Assembly: GCA_016714765.1 (NCBI GenBank)
Contig: JADKCF010000007.1
Coordinates: 1 to 64,000 of the forward strand
Direction: 5' to 3'
Length of the DNA stretch: 64,000 nt
Source of the DNA: Saprospiraceae bacterium
Lineage (GTDB): Bacteria > Bacteroidota > Bacteroidia > Chitinophagales > Saprospiraceae
Shown here: one piece after another, positions 17,127-26,369 of the stretch
How the letters are laid out: the number at the start of each line of letters is the position of its first letter
How positions within the stretch are numbered: position 1 is the stretch's first letter
Translations under genes and position numbers: made by a program
Notes under the pieces: generated by a model
Seen by the model: only the letters and a program-made list of their open reading frames with translations
What the model was told of the DNA's origin: nothing
The model's database searches: none

Positions 17127-17280
17127 AATTATAATTTTTGCGTTTGTGAATAGGATGTGAAAAAATACAATTGTATTATTTCCATTTTGAAAGGACAAAA
17201 TTACAATATTAAAATGAATGATATCATTGAACTACAATCTTTAACATAAATTAACATAATAAATATGAACTTCAACGAAA

Positions 17281-17697
17281 TTAAATTTGCTTAAAGCCTT
17301 GTATGTAATCCTCAATTACCGGAGCAAAGTATTTATGTTCAAGATTTAAAACTTCTCTCGCAATATCGTTGCTTTGCATATCATCAGAAATTGGGCACCT
17401 CGCCTGAAAAATGATTTTGCCTTCGTCGTATTTTTCATTTACTACATGAATTGTCATTCCTGATTCATTATCTCCATTTTCTTTGACTGCTTCATGGACA
17501 AAGTGACCATACATACCATGTCCTCCATATCTAGGTAAAAGTGATGGATGATTTTTTCTGGCGATATCCAGCACTCCTGCATTCTTGGAATTGCAAACCA
17601 CCATTTCTATTATTATGGTGGGGTGTCCGGCAAAATAATGAATGATTTTCTCAGCATTACTCCCACCGCCAGATGCAAATATAGCTATTCGGCGCAT
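17281..17697 (-). CDS. purN: Phosphoribosylglycinamide formyltransferase with internal deletion
   Basis: PurN transfers a formyl group from 10-formyl-THF to GAR in purine synthesis. The 138 residues begin MRRIAIFASGGGSNAEKI, the GAR-binding loop, and end with the family C-terminus. HPSLLPRYGGHGMYG and the ESGMTIHVVNEKYDEGKIIFQ stretch, which includes the family's catalytic Asp region, are present. About 50 residues are missing between VLDIARKN and HPSLLP. That segment normally carries the folate-binding core (the LAGFLWL region) and the Asn of the N-x-H catalytic motif. The join is in frame and leaves no stop. Usual length is about 190. The product would very probably be inactive, unless the deletion is an assembly collapse. 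It follows DUF4835 by 21 bases. Confidence 0.85.
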   Translation of the reverse strand: MRRIAIFASGGGSNAEKIIHYFAGHPTIIIEMVVCNSKNAGVLDIARKNHPSLLPRYGGHGMYGHFVHEAVKENGDNESGMTIHVVNEKYDEGKIIFQARCPISDDMQSNDIAREVLNLEHKYFAPVIEDYIQGFKQI

Positions 17698-17718
17698 CCT
17701 TGATGTTTTATGAGCATA

Positions 17719-18630
17719 TCAATTGAGTGCGTCGTATTTTTCCGTTTTGGTAAAATCCATACCAACCATAATGGCTTTCACTTTTGTTTTTTGTCCTTTA
17801 TCTCCTAATTTAAAGATTTCGACCAATTCGTCTTTTTTTGCATTACCAAACATCTGAATGAGATGAGTATTCGGGTAATCAATATCAGCCTGACCTATTG
17901 ATGTAATTGCACTCAACATGACGGCTCTACTTTTATCGGGATCATCATACATTTTGTCCAAACATAAGCGATGGTATTCATAAAAAGCCTGTCTGAATTG
18001 TCTCATCCTCGGATTTAAAATATTTTCTATTAACCAGTACCTGTTTCTTTTACTTCCTGTATCATTTTTCCATCCATCATCTCTTACAAAATTGGAAGGG
18101 AGTGAAGTTATAACTTCTTGTGCTTTTAAAAAATGTGGTTCACCACCGTTCAGGCTAAAAGAATCATAGTCCATACCCAACGTATAATATGCATAAAAAC
18201 TTATAATAGAAGATAGGTTGTCATAAAAAGTGTTGGAAGTCTTTAACAAAGGTTGTAAATCGGTAAACGAAAAAATAACACTCTTGTCTATCAGATTCAT
18301 TATGGGGCTGGAATAGATTGAATTGTAAACAGGTCTTTCTGTTTGCCATACTATTTCAGCTTTAAACAGAGTAGGGTTCACCTCTTCTGTAATGGTCAAT
18401 TGGACAGAACCTCTTATTTTTTCATGGTTTTGGAACTCATCATCTGACCATCTTGTAGTATTGATAAAATCGCTGAGCCTTTTTTCCATATCTTTAAAAA
18501 AAGCGGCATCATTAGTAGGTGATTTTATTGACGATTGTGTCAAAACAGTAACATTGAAATTAAGATCCTGACCTGATACAGACCCAAGAAAGCAGCACAA
18601 AAGCACAATAATTGAAAATATTTTATTCAT
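17719..18630 (-). CDS. DUF4835 exported protein
   Basis: A 303-residue protein with signal peptide MNKIFSIIVLLCCFLGSVSGQ and a Bacteroidota-specific DUF4835 body: FFKDMEKRLSDFINTTRWSDDEF near residues 45-65, a mid region FYAYYTLGMDYDSFS, and W....GSKRNRYWLIENILNPRMRQFRQAFYEYHR. Function is unknown. Its position immediately after coaBC (8-base overlap) and near bamD is the conserved gene order in the phylum, which hints at an envelope-assembly role. It is intact here. Confidence 0.88.
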   Translation of the reverse strand: MNKIFSIIVLLCCFLGSVSGQDLNFNVTVLTQSSIKSPTNDAAFFKDMEKRLSDFINTTRWSDDEFQNHEKIRGSVQLTITEEVNPTLFKAEIVWQTERPVYNSIYSSPIMNLIDKSVIFSFTDLQPLLKTSNTFYDNLSSIISFYAYYTLGMDYDSFSLNGGEPHFLKAQEVITSLPSNFVRDDGWKNDTGSKRNRYWLIENILNPRMRQFRQAFYEYHRLCLDKMYDDPDKSRAVMLSAITSIGQADIDYPNTHLIQMFGNAKKDELVEIFKLGDKGQKTKVKAIMVGMDFTKTEKYDALN

Positions 18631-19829
18631 TTGCCGGTAAATAGTGAATTACTAAATAATCTACGATGTCCTGTGCCACTTCAGTTTTCGATTTTAAATC
18701 GTACGCAGTGGTCATTCCTTTATTATCCAGAATGGTGATTTTATTCGTATCGACCTGAAAACCTGCACCTTTATCGTTCAACGTATTTAGAACGATAAAG
18801 TCAAGGTTTTTCTTGTGCAGTTTTTTAGTTGCATGATTAATTTCATCATTTGTTTCCAATGCGAAGCCGATAAATATCTGATTTGTCTTCTTTTTTGCAC
18901 CAAGTGTTGCTGCTATATCTATCGTTTTTTTCAATGAAATTTGCATTTCATCATCACTTTTTTTAATTTTTTGTAGCGCTACTTCAGCAGGTCTGTAATC
19001 GGCTACAGCCGCTGCCAGGATGACTATATCAGCGTTTTCGAAAAACTGATCACAAGCATGATACATTTCCTCAGCCGATTGAACTCTAACAACTTCGATC
19101 CCATCATCCGCTTTTAAATCAGAAGATACAGGGCCTGATACCAGGGTAACTTCGCACCCTCGCCTTACATTCCTTTGCAATCGAATATCCCATCTTGCCA
19201 CTGCTCCTGTTTCCAATAAATCTGACTGGGTCAATGGCTTCGTATGTAGGTCCAGCGGTTATCAAAACATGTTTTCCTTTAATATCTTCGGCTTTAGAAA
19301 AAAAAATATTTAGATAAGTCAAAATATCCTCAGGCTCAGCCATCCTGCCTTCTCCTTCCAGTCCACTGGCTAAAAAACCAATGCCCACAGGAATAATAAA
19401 GTTTTCGTAAGATTGGAGTAACTTGATGTTGTTTTGTGTGGACGGATGTTTCCACATATCCAGATCCATTGCCGGAGCGACCATCACAGGGCATTTTGCT
19501 GAAAGATAGCACGCCACTAATAAATTATCAGAAATACCGCTGGCCATTTTTGCCAATGTAGACGCTGTACACGGAGCGACTAAAAATACATCGCCCCACA
19601 AGCCTAATTCTACGTGGTTGTTCCACCCATCACCATCTGAAATGTCTATAAAAACATCATTCCCTGACAAAGTGGACATAGTCAGCGGAGATATAAAATC
19701 CACAGCTGAAGGGGTCATCACAACCCTCACTTTGCATCCTGATTTGATTAACAGGCGGCACAGAAAAGCAGCTTTGTAGGCTGCGATGCTTCCTGTGATA
19801 CCTAAAATTATTTTTTTGCCGTCAAGCAT
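18623..19829 (-). CDS. coaBC: Bifunctional phosphopantothenoylcysteine decarboxylase/synthetase, frameshifted
   Basis: CoaBC makes 4'-phosphopantetheine from phosphopantothenate, cysteine and CTP. The N-terminal flavin-dependent CoaC half (from 19829) has ITGSIAAYKAAFLCR, the catalytic His in WNNHVELGLW, the VAPCTASTLAKMA loop and PAMDLDMWKHP. The CoaB half has ITAGPTYEAIDPVRFIGNRSSGKMG, then LVSGPVSSDL and the AAAVADYRPAE motif. A one-base indel near 19155-19165, within the segment that should read AKECKARGCEVTLVSGP, moves the second half into another frame. Both halves are otherwise complete. CoaBC is essential in most bacteria, so a sequence error is more likely than loss. Confidence 0.9.
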
Positions 19830-19919
19830 CCTTCTTGTTTATTCGATTTTACACCCAAATGCAGCCAAAAATCATTGAATATCCAATTTGTATACCAATT
19901 TTCAAAATTCAAAAAAGTA

Positions 19920-20267
19920 TTATTCTTCAGTTTGAACTCTTGGTTCTCTGTATTCAAATCTTAAGTTGTCTTTTAAAAATTCTTCAGTAGCTATGATAAC
20001 AGGGTTTGGTAGTCTTTCATAAAACTTACTGATCTCTATTTGCTCCTTGTTCTCCAGGATCTCTTCGATTGTCTCTGAAGTACTGGCAAATTCGTCCAGT
20101 TTGCCGTGTAATTCATTTTTTATTTCAGCTGAAATCTGCTCAGCCCTCTTAGTGATTACTGCAATAGATTCATAAATATTTGAAGTCTGTGCTGATATGG
20201 ATTTTATATCTCTTGCCTTGATATTGGGATCCAATCCCTGCACTTTAGATTTGATATCTGATGTCAT
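19920..20267 (-). CDS. DNA-directed RNA polymerase omega-like subunit
   Basis: A 115-residue protein of the Bacteroidota omega-type (RpoZ/Rpb6-like) family: an N-terminal SKVQGLDPNIKARDIKSISAQTSNIYESIAVITKRAEQI helix-turn-helix arrangement with a basic patch, then an acidic helical tail. The omega subunit helps beta-prime folding and ppGpp binding in other bacteria. The start overlaps the bamD stop (ATGA), and coaBC follows. This order (bamD, omega, coaBC, DUF4835) is characteristic of the phylum. Confidence 0.82.
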   Translation of the reverse strand: MTSDIKSKVQGLDPNIKARDIKSISAQTSNIYESIAVITKRAEQISAEIKNELHGKLDEFASTSETIEEILENKEQIEISKFYERLPNPVIIATEEFLKDNLRFEYREPRVQTEE

Positions 20268-21063
20268 ACTTTCAATTTTTTTAACTCTGATAATGTTTCT
20301 TTTTCTATATTTCTGGCATCTTTCATCATTTTAGATGTTGGATGTTTTTTAACAAACGTCTGGAAGTGCTCTAAAGTTTCTTTAAATCTTTCAGCTTTTT
20401 TTTCATAAATGCTGTTGGATGCAAGAATAAAACTGGATTTCAAAATTAAAAATCTGACCTCTTCTACTTTTTTAGACTCAGGGAAATCCTTCAAGGTACT
20501 TTGAAAAGAGGTTACAGCCGCCTGATACTGTCCTATTTTATAATATAAATTACCCTGTTCAAAAGATTTTAATTCCTGTTTTCGCCTCATCTCATCTATA
20601 AGTGAATTGGCAAGCTGAGCTCTTTCAGTATTGGGATACAGATTTATAAACTGTTCAAATCCTTCTATTGCTTTTTCAGTGTAAGACTGATCTAATTTGT
20701 AATTGGGCGACAACTTGTAATTGGAGTATGCTGCCATATACTCTGCTTCTTCTTTGTTTATGCTGTTGGAAAATGTACCGGAATAGTTTTTGAAGTAGGT
20801 AGATGCCAATATATAATCAGCCTGGTAGTAATGGGCATAAGCATACTTAAAAAATAAATCTTCTGCTTCCTGTCTGCCTCTGTAATATTGTATTACGATA
20901 TCATAGAGTGCAATAGCACGGTCGTACTCCTTTTGCTGTAATACTGATTGGCAGCTTTATAAATTTTTTCAGGCTGGTTGCTAGTCCTCAAAGCCTCAAA
21001 TTCTGACTTGCATGCCAGTAAAAACAACGTCCCGAATAGTAAAATATAATGGTAAAACTTCAT
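20264..21063 (-). CDS. bamD: Outer membrane assembly lipoprotein BamD, frameshifted
   Basis: BamD is the TPR lipoprotein of the BAM complex that inserts beta-barrels into the outer membrane. The start at 21063 gives a lipoprotein signal (LLFGTLFLLACKSEF, Cys about residue 18). TPR-like helices follow: YKLDQSYTEKAIEGFEQFINLYPNTERA, LYYKIGQYQAAVTSFQSTLKDFPESKK and ERFKETLEHFQTFVKKHPTSK. One base is missing near 20942, where NQYY(Q)QKEYDRAIALYD is expected. Restoring it joins the lipoprotein part to the TPR part (about 266 residues). The gene leads the bamD-omega-coaBC-DUF4835 operon. Confidence 0.87.
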
Positions 21064-21385
21064 AAGGGCGCAAAATTAAGTATTTTATAGTAATAAATGC
21101 TGAATTAAAGGGAAAATAATCTTATTGCTGATTTGAAACCTGTAATAATCATTGAAAACTAGCTTGTTTAATGATCTCAAGCTCAATCTTCTTAGTGTAT
21201 ATTTTTTAACGTAATACATTAAAATATATAATAACATATATTAAAAACGATAGTTCTCCAATATTGTCCCTGTCTAAAAGTTAATTATTTTGTAAATTTT
21301 ATTTTTTCTGCCCACGAAATAACAAAATGTATTATCTTTGTAATACTAATTTAATTTGACATTATTTATAATTAAAATCACAAAA
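21064..21385. other. Divergent intergenic region, 322 bases
   Basis: This AT-rich region lies between bamD (minus) and the Cys-rich gene (plus). It holds a candidate -7 element for the plus gene at 21333-21340 (listed separately). I see no open reading frame of merit, no RNA gene and no obvious repeat apart from runs of A and T. Confidence 0.5.
21333..21340 (+). promoter_or_regulatory. Candidate Bacteroidota -7 promoter element
   Basis: TATCTTTG fits the TAnnTTTG -7 consensus of Bacteroidota sigma-ABfr. It is 45 bases before the ATG at 21386. A matching -33 TTTG at the right spacing is not clear; the nearest is TTTCTG about 22 bases upstream. Confidence 0.35.
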
Positions 21386-21862
21386 ATGAAACATTTATTT
21401 TTATTATTTTCTTTTGTAATCGTAGCAAGTTTTTCAGCGAATGCTCAAGCTTGTTCTAAATCTGCTTCTGCGGGTAAATCATGTTGTGCTGCAAAGAAAA
21501 ATGCTTCTGCAAGTACTTCTTCTACTGACACAAAAGTAGCCAGCGTAGTAATGGAGGCTGATGCCGCACTTGCTGCTTCTAATGGCAATATCACAAAAAG
21601 AACATGTGAAATGTCTGGCGCTACTTCATATTATGAAAAATCAGTTTGTGCTGCTTCAGGTAAAGTAAGTTGGGAAGAAGTTAAATATGACACAGACACT
21701 AAATCTTTCACCAAAGTAGCTTCCGCAAGCATGGAGAAGGATGAAAACGGTAATAAAGTGCAAACAAAATCATGTGCCGGTAAAGCAGAAGGCAAAGCTT
21801 GCTGCAAAAAAGATGGTGCAAAAGCTTGTTCTGCAAGTAAAGCAAAAGAGGGAACAAAATAA
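21386..21862 (+). CDS. Small cysteine- and alanine/lysine-rich exported protein
   Basis: A 158-residue protein. The start at 21386 is chosen because it opens a clean signal peptide (MKHLFLLFSFVIVASFSANAQA); an earlier ATG would add ten charged or hydrophobic residues. The mature protein has Cys pairs and singles (ACSKSASAGKSCCAAKK, RTCEMSGATSYYEKSVCAASGK, TKSCAGKAEGKACCKKDGAKAC) in Ala/Ser/Lys-rich sequence. The central part TCEMSGATSYYEKSVCAASGKVSWEEV looks like a small folded domain with two Cys. Metal or thiol chemistry is conceivable but unproven; I recognise no family. It has its own promoter candidate and terminator, so it is a single-gene unit. Confidence 0.75.
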   Translation: MKHLFLLFSFVIVASFSANAQACSKSASAGKSCCAAKKNASASTSSTDTKVASVVMEADAALAASNGNITKRTCEMSGATSYYEKSVCAASGKVSWEEVKYDTDTKSFTKVASASMEKDENGNKVQTKSCAGKAEGKACCKKDGAKACSASKAKEGTK

Positions 21863-21882
21863 TCATTCCTTCCAGATTCTAC

Positions 21883-21912
21883 AAGGCTTCTCTAAACAGG
21901 GAAGCCTTTTTT
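21883..21912 (+). terminator. Rho-independent terminator
   Basis: Perfect stem AAGGCTTC/GAAGCCTT (21883-21890 and 21901-21908) with a 10-base loop and a T-rich tail (TTTTTTGTTTT), 20 bases after the stop of the Cys-rich gene. Confidence 0.85.
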
Positions 21913-22000
21913 GTTTTAGGCATATGGGGTTAAGTAGAAATATTTCTTCTTATACTTTCAATATTAGCTTGTATCTTTACCACACCAAACGACATTACTC

Positions 22001-24028
22001 ATGCCACATAATATTAAAGAAGGTGACCTGTCTGCCGGGATACCAGAAATACTGCCTGAACCTAAAAAACCTGATTCCACCCTTCCTCATGCCCCTAAAA
22101 GGAATATAAAAAATGTGCTATCTAAAGAGGAAAAAAAACTGGCTGTCCGTAATGCTTTAAGATATTTTGATGCCAGGCACCACCCAATATTAGCTAATGA
22201 ATTTTTTAAGGAGCTGAATACTTACGGTAGAATATATATGTTCCGTTATATGCCGGAATATGAAATGTATGCCCGACCAATTGATAAATATAACGCCAAA
22301 TCGAAACAGGCCGCAGCTATTATGCTGATGATTCAGAATAATCTGGACCCCAAAGTAGCCAAATATCCGCAAGAGCTGATAACGTATGGTGGCAACGGAG
22401 CTGTATTCCAAAATTGGGCACAATATCGTCTCACTATGCAATACCTGTCAGAAATGACAAATAAACAGACACTGGTGTTGTATTCAGGGCATCCATTGGG
22501 ATTATTTCCATCTTCCAAAAACGCACCAAGAGTGGTAGTGACAAATGGAATGATGATCCCTAATCATTCATCCAAAGAAGATTGGAATAAATATAATGCA
22601 CTGGGTGTCACCTCCTATGGGCAAATGACAGCAGGTTCATTCATGTATATAGGACCTCAAGGTATAGTACATGGTACTACTATTACGCTGCTCAATGCCG
22701 GCCGAAAACTGGGCATTGGTACAGATAATCTGAAAGGCTCTGTTTTTATTACTTCAGGTCTGGGTGGGATGTCTGGTGCACAATCTATTGCGTCATTGAT
22801 TACAGGGGCCGTAGGTGTGATAGCTGAAGTGGATGAAGATGCTATCAGGCAAAGGATATCTGATGGCTATATCAGCAAGGAAAATGTATATACCGATATT
22901 TCAAAGCTTTTTGCCAGAATCATCGAATGCAAAGACAATAAAACGGCTGTGGCTCTGGTTTATCATGGCAATATTGTTGCCCTTTGGGAAGCTGCTGTGA
23001 CTCAAAACCTTAAAGTAGAATTGGGGTCTGATCAGACATCGTTGCACAACATTGATGACCTTGGATACTGCCCTTTGGGTTACACGTTTTCTGAAGCTAA
23101 AACGCTATTAATCAGCAATAAAGAAAAGTTCATAAGCGAGGTCAAAAAGACTCTGGTCAGACATGTAAAAGCGATCAATGTTCTAACTGCAAGAGGAATG
23201 TATTTCTGGGATTACGGTAATGCTTTTTTGAAAGAAGCAGGTAATGCAGGTGCCGATATATGGAAAACATCCAAAAAAGAGACTTACAAATACCCATCGT
23301 ATGTGGAGGATATCATGGGTCCTATGTGTTTTGACTATGGCTTTGGACCATTTAGGTGGGTGTGCCTCTCCGGTAACACTTCAGATTTGTATAAAACAGA
23401 CAAAATCGCTTCTAAAGTATTGAAAAAAATCTTCAAAACAGCTCCACAGGAAATCAGGCCCCAGCTAAATGACAACATCCATTGGATAGAACAAGCAAGA
23501 ACAAATCTCCCGATTGTAGGTTCAAAATCCAGGATATTATACGCAGATGCAGAAGGCAGAATTCAAATCGCATTAGCATTCAACAAGGCGATAAAAAAAG
23601 GAAAGCTATCAGGTCCGATAGTCTTGGGCAGAGATCATCATGATGTGTCCGGTACAGACTCTCCATACAGAGAAACTTCCAATATTTATGACGGCTCCAA
23701 ATTTACAGCTGATATGGCCGTACAGAATTTTGTTGGGGATGCATTCAGAGGTGCGACCTGGGTTTCATTACACAATGGTGGTGGAGTTGGTTGGGGTGAG
23801 GTCATCAATGGCGGATTTGGTATGGTCATAGACGGCAGTGCCAGAGCCGCTAAGAATATTCAGAGTATGTTGTACTGGGATGTCAATAATGGGATTGCCA
23901 GACGGAGCTGGGCTAGAAACAAAGAAGCCATGTTTGCCATACAGCGAGCTATGGATGATAATCCAAATCTAAAAGTCACCATACCCCATCTGGTAGATGA
24001 TCAATTATTGGATAATAAGCTTACCTAA
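22001..24028 (+). CDS. hutU: Urocanate hydratase (long Bacteroidota form)
   Basis: Urocanase converts urocanate to 4-imidazolone-5-propionate with a tightly bound NAD+, the second step of histidine degradation. The 675-residue protein has the ITYGGNGAVFQNWAQY signature near residues 127-142, the NAD-binding block VFITSGLGGMSGAQ, a late Cys in FRWVCLSGNTSDLYKTD (C455) at the position of the family active-site Cys, and the C-terminal GRDHHDVSGTDSPYRET and LHNGGGVGWGEV motifs. The classical enzyme has about 557 residues; the extra N-terminal region and insertions are typical of the longer form in this phylum. No hutH, hutI or hutG is nearby. A TATCTTTA near-match to a -7 element lies about 25 bases upstream. 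Confidence 0.95.
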   Translation: MPHNIKEGDLSAGIPEILPEPKKPDSTLPHAPKRNIKNVLSKEEKKLAVRNALRYFDARHHPILANEFFKELNTYGRIYMFRYMPEYEMYARPIDKYNAKSKQAAAIMLMIQNNLDPKVAKYPQELITYGGNGAVFQNWAQYRLTMQYLSEMTNKQTLVLYSGHPLGLFPSSKNAPRVVVTNGMMIPNHSSKEDWNKYNALGVTSYGQMTAGSFMYIGPQGIVHGTTITLLNAGRKLGIGTDNLKGSVFITSGLGGMSGAQSIASLITGAVGVIAEVDEDAIRQRISDGYISKENVYTDISKLFARIIECKDNKTAVALVYHGNIVALWEAAVTQNLKVELGSDQTSLHNIDDLGYCPLGYTFSEAKTLLISNKEKFISEVKKTLVRHVKAINVLTARGMYFWDYGNAFLKEAGNAGADIWKTSKKETYKYPSYVEDIMGPMCFDYGFGPFRWVCLSGNTSDLYKTDKIASKVLKKIFKTAPQEIRPQLNDNIHWIEQARTNLPIVGSKSRILYADAEGRIQIALAFNKAIKKGKLSGPIVLGRDHHDVSGTDSPYRETSNIYDGSKFTADMAVQNFVGDAFRGATWVSLHNGGGVGWGEVINGGFGMVIDGSARAAKNIQSMLYWDVNNGIARRSWARNKEAMFAIQRAMDDNPNLKVTIPHLVDDQLLDNKLT

Positions 24029-24054
24029 TTCAAAACAAGAAGTAGTACGATGCC

Positions 24055-24558
24055 ATGATAGAAAAATGCAGAATATTATATAAAGGCGATATGATGGCGG
24101 CATCATTTTACATTTTCGTAGGAGTTATACTTTTGCTTTTTTCTGCTATATTATATTATTTCACTTCATCAGCCGGATACAAATTTCTGGCAATTGGTTT
24201 TTACATGATCTTTATTTACTGTATTGGCAAGGGTTCCGTTATGTTTTATTATTCAAGAACCAGATATTCATTTTATATGAATACGCACAACCTAAATGCT
24301 AAGCTTATCCAGAGTGAGGCAGAATATACCGAATACAGAATAACAAAAAAAGGTGTCAATCGAAGAAGATATGTTTGGACAACTGTCGTTTTTACAGTTT
24401 TGGCTTTTGTGGGCATCTTTAGTCCTCAAAAAGCAATATGGATGGGTACCGCTATACCTATAGCTTTGATATCAGGAATAGAACTGGGGGTTGGGCTGCT
24501 GACAGAATTCAGACTCAGGGAATTTCTGAGAATCCTAAAAAAAAGCACACAAATTTAA
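24055..24558 (+). CDS. Hypothetical four-helix membrane protein
   Basis: A 167-residue protein of unknown family. Two adjacent hydrophobic segments (about 16-37 and 41-66) and two more near the C-terminus (about 106-125 and 128-148) are separated by a charged stretch (LNAKLIQSEAEYTEYRITKKGVNRRRY), so four membrane helices are likely. It starts 27 bases after hutU and could be co-transcribed, but there is no evidence of a functional link. It converges on the next gene, 13 bases away. Confidence 0.6.
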   Translation: MIEKCRILYKGDMMAASFYIFVGVILLLFSAILYYFTSSAGYKFLAIGFYMIFIYCIGKGSVMFYYSRTRYSFYMNTHNLNAKLIQSEAEYTEYRITKKGVNRRRYVWTTVVFTVLAFVGIFSPQKAIWMGTAIPIALISGIELGVGLLTEFRLREFLRILKKSTQI

Positions 24559-24571
24559 CCTGGCTTCTTAC

Positions 24572-24949
24572 TTAAGGAAAGGACAATATATAAGCTGAAT
24601 ATTGTTCTTTGGTAAGAATAGACTTTAACTTTCCTTGTCTGACCTTGTTGAGTTCATTGGTTTTCTTGAACTTTTGCTGGTTGGATAATTTGCTCTTATT
24701 GGTACTCAAGATATTGGTTTCATAATCCAAAAAAGCAGCATAGAGATCTTTTCTCTGAACTTCGGTAAGTTTTAAACTTTTGGTCAGCTTGTCAGAATTA
24801 TTTTTAGCCAATGAAGCCGGAGTACTGTTTTCAGGCTTCCTCTCTTCATTTATATGTGCCGGAAGATTAGTCTGCTGAACAGCACCTTTCAACTGGCCAA
24901 ACGTATGAAATGATAAAAACATCATTCCCATCAAAAAATATATCCTCAT
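24572..24949 (-). CDS. Small exported Spy/CpxP-like helical protein
   Basis: A 125-residue protein with signal peptide MRIYFLMGMMFLSFHTFGQ, a low-complexity linker, and two amphipathic helices each carrying an LTxxQ-like motif (SLKLTEVQRKDLYAAFLDYE and KLKSILTKEQYSAY). This helical hairpin with paired LTxxQ motifs resembles the Spy/CpxP periplasmic chaperone family and many small Bacteroidota proteins of that type. The true role is not known. Confidence 0.6.
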   Translation of the reverse strand: MRIYFLMGMMFLSFHTFGQLKGAVQQTNLPAHINEERKPENSTPASLAKNNSDKLTKSLKLTEVQRKDLYAAFLDYETNILSTNKSKLSNQQKFKKTNELNKVRQGKLKSILTKEQYSAYILSFP

Positions 24950-25084
24950 AATAATTCATTAATTTCCAAAATCAAAATCCCGTTTTTATTCCGTCCATTT
25001 ATAAACGGCCCCTATACTTTTTACTAATTAAGAAACGTTTTGATATTCAAATAAGTTTGAATAGCAACAAAATTTTTCTAATAA

Positions 25085-25117
25085 TTGGCAATATCAGCCT
25101 TAAAATAAGTACTTTTG
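25085..25117 (+). promoter_or_regulatory. Candidate promoter of the heptose/glycan cluster
   Basis: TTGG at 25085-25088 and TACTTTTG at 25110-25117 are separated by about 22 bases. This is close to the Bacteroidota pattern TTTG, N19-21, TAnnTTTG. It lies about 120 bases before the glycosyltransferase start and is the best such match in this 295-base gap. Confidence 0.4.
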
Positions 25118-25244
25118 TTTTCGGAAACCTTCTTGCCTGTAGCAAAAAATGATTGTCTGAGTAGTTAATAAATATGGAAAGCAGTAACCGTTGGCAAAAT
25201 CAAAAAGAAAATCTTAGAGTTATTATCGTTAAATCTCATGACAG

Positions 25245-26363
25245 TTGGGTAAAATTATAGTTATAGGACCTGCTTATCCTTTGCGAGGAGGTTTAGCTAC
25301 CTTTAATGAGAGACTCGCTAGACAATTTATGGCTGAAGGTCATGATGTAACGTTGTATACTTTTTCTTTGCAGTATCCTGATTTTTTATTCCCCGGAAAA
25401 ACACAATACTCCGAAAGTCCCCCCCCCACTGATCTACGGATCAAAGCCCTTATAAACTCCGTCAACCCTCTCAACTGGTGGTCTGTCGGTCAGAAAATTA
25501 AAAAAGAAAAAGCAGACTTCGTTTTAGTCCGATATTGGCTGCCTTTCATGGGGCCATGTCTTGGCTCTATCATAAGAATCATCAAAAAAAATGGAATCTC
25601 AAAAATAATTGCCCTGGTAGACAATGCCCTCCCACATGAAAAAAGACCAGGTGACTTTCAGTTTACCAAATATTTCACTGCTGCAGTTGATGGATTTATC
25701 ACAATGAGTGAGTACGTCAAAAATGACCTGAAACAATTTACTCGAAGAAAAGTGACATTGGTACAACACCCTCTGTATGATAATTTCGGTCCTAGACATC
25801 CTAAACTGCAAGCCAGGAAAACATTGGGTTTACCGACAGACGGTTTTATATTTCTTTTTTTTGGCTTCATACGTAAATACAAAGGCTTGGACATGCTGAT
25901 TTCAGCAATGGACTACTTGTCAAAAACAGAAAATATTTACTTGCTAATCGCAGGAGAATACTATGCAGGGGAAGAAGAAATCAAATCACAAATAAAAAAT
26001 TCAGCCTCAAAACTAAAGATCATTGAGCATACTCATTTTATCAAAGATGAAGATGTAGGCTTTTACTTCAGTGCGAGCGACTGTGTAGTACAGCCTTATC
26101 GGAATGCAACACAAAGCGGCGTCACTCCCCTCGCATATCATTTTGAAGTACCCATGATCGTTACCAACGTAGGTGCCCTACCCGATTTGGTGCCACATTC
26201 CATCGGATTGGTATGCGCTCCGGACCCTGCTTCGATAGCTCATTGTATGCAGGAAATGCTATCATTTGATTTTATTTCGTACCGTACAGCTATCATTGAA
26301 GAAAAGAAAAAATTGAGCTGGGAAAAACTGACATCAAGTATTTGGGAAACATGTAATAATTAA
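25245..26363 (+). CDS. Glycosyltransferase family 4 protein
   Basis: A 372-residue GT-B fold glycosyltransferase. The N-terminal acceptor domain begins IVIGPAYPLRGGLATFNERLA, a glycine loop typical of GT4. The C-terminal nucleotide-sugar domain has FFGFIRKYKGLDMLISAM, FIKDEDVGFYFSASDCVVQPY and the donor-site TQSGVTPLAYHFEVPMIVTNVGALPD. The frame can begin only at TTG 25245; an ATG at 25238 (ATGACAGTTGGGTAA) would run into a stop after four codons. One T fewer would give a natural MTVGKIIVIGPAYP start, so I suspect a one-base error there. It is the first gene of a unit with hddA, gmhA and hddC, and might transfer heptose. Confidence 0.87.
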   Translation: MGKIIVIGPAYPLRGGLATFNERLARQFMAEGHDVTLYTFSLQYPDFLFPGKTQYSESPPPTDLRIKALINSVNPLNWWSVGQKIKKEKADFVLVRYWLPFMGPCLGSIIRIIKKNGISKIIALVDNALPHEKRPGDFQFTKYFTAAVDGFITMSEYVKNDLKQFTRRKVTLVQHPLYDNFGPRHPKLQARKTLGLPTDGFIFLFFGFIRKYKGLDMLISAMDYLSKTENIYLLIAGEYYAGEEEIKSQIKNSASKLKIIEHTHFIKDEDVGFYFSASDCVVQPYRNATQSGVTPLAYHFEVPMIVTNVGALPDLVPHSIGLVCAPDPASIAHCMQEMLSFDFISYRTAIIEEKKKLSWEKLTSSIWETCNN

Positions 26364-26369
26364 ACACTG

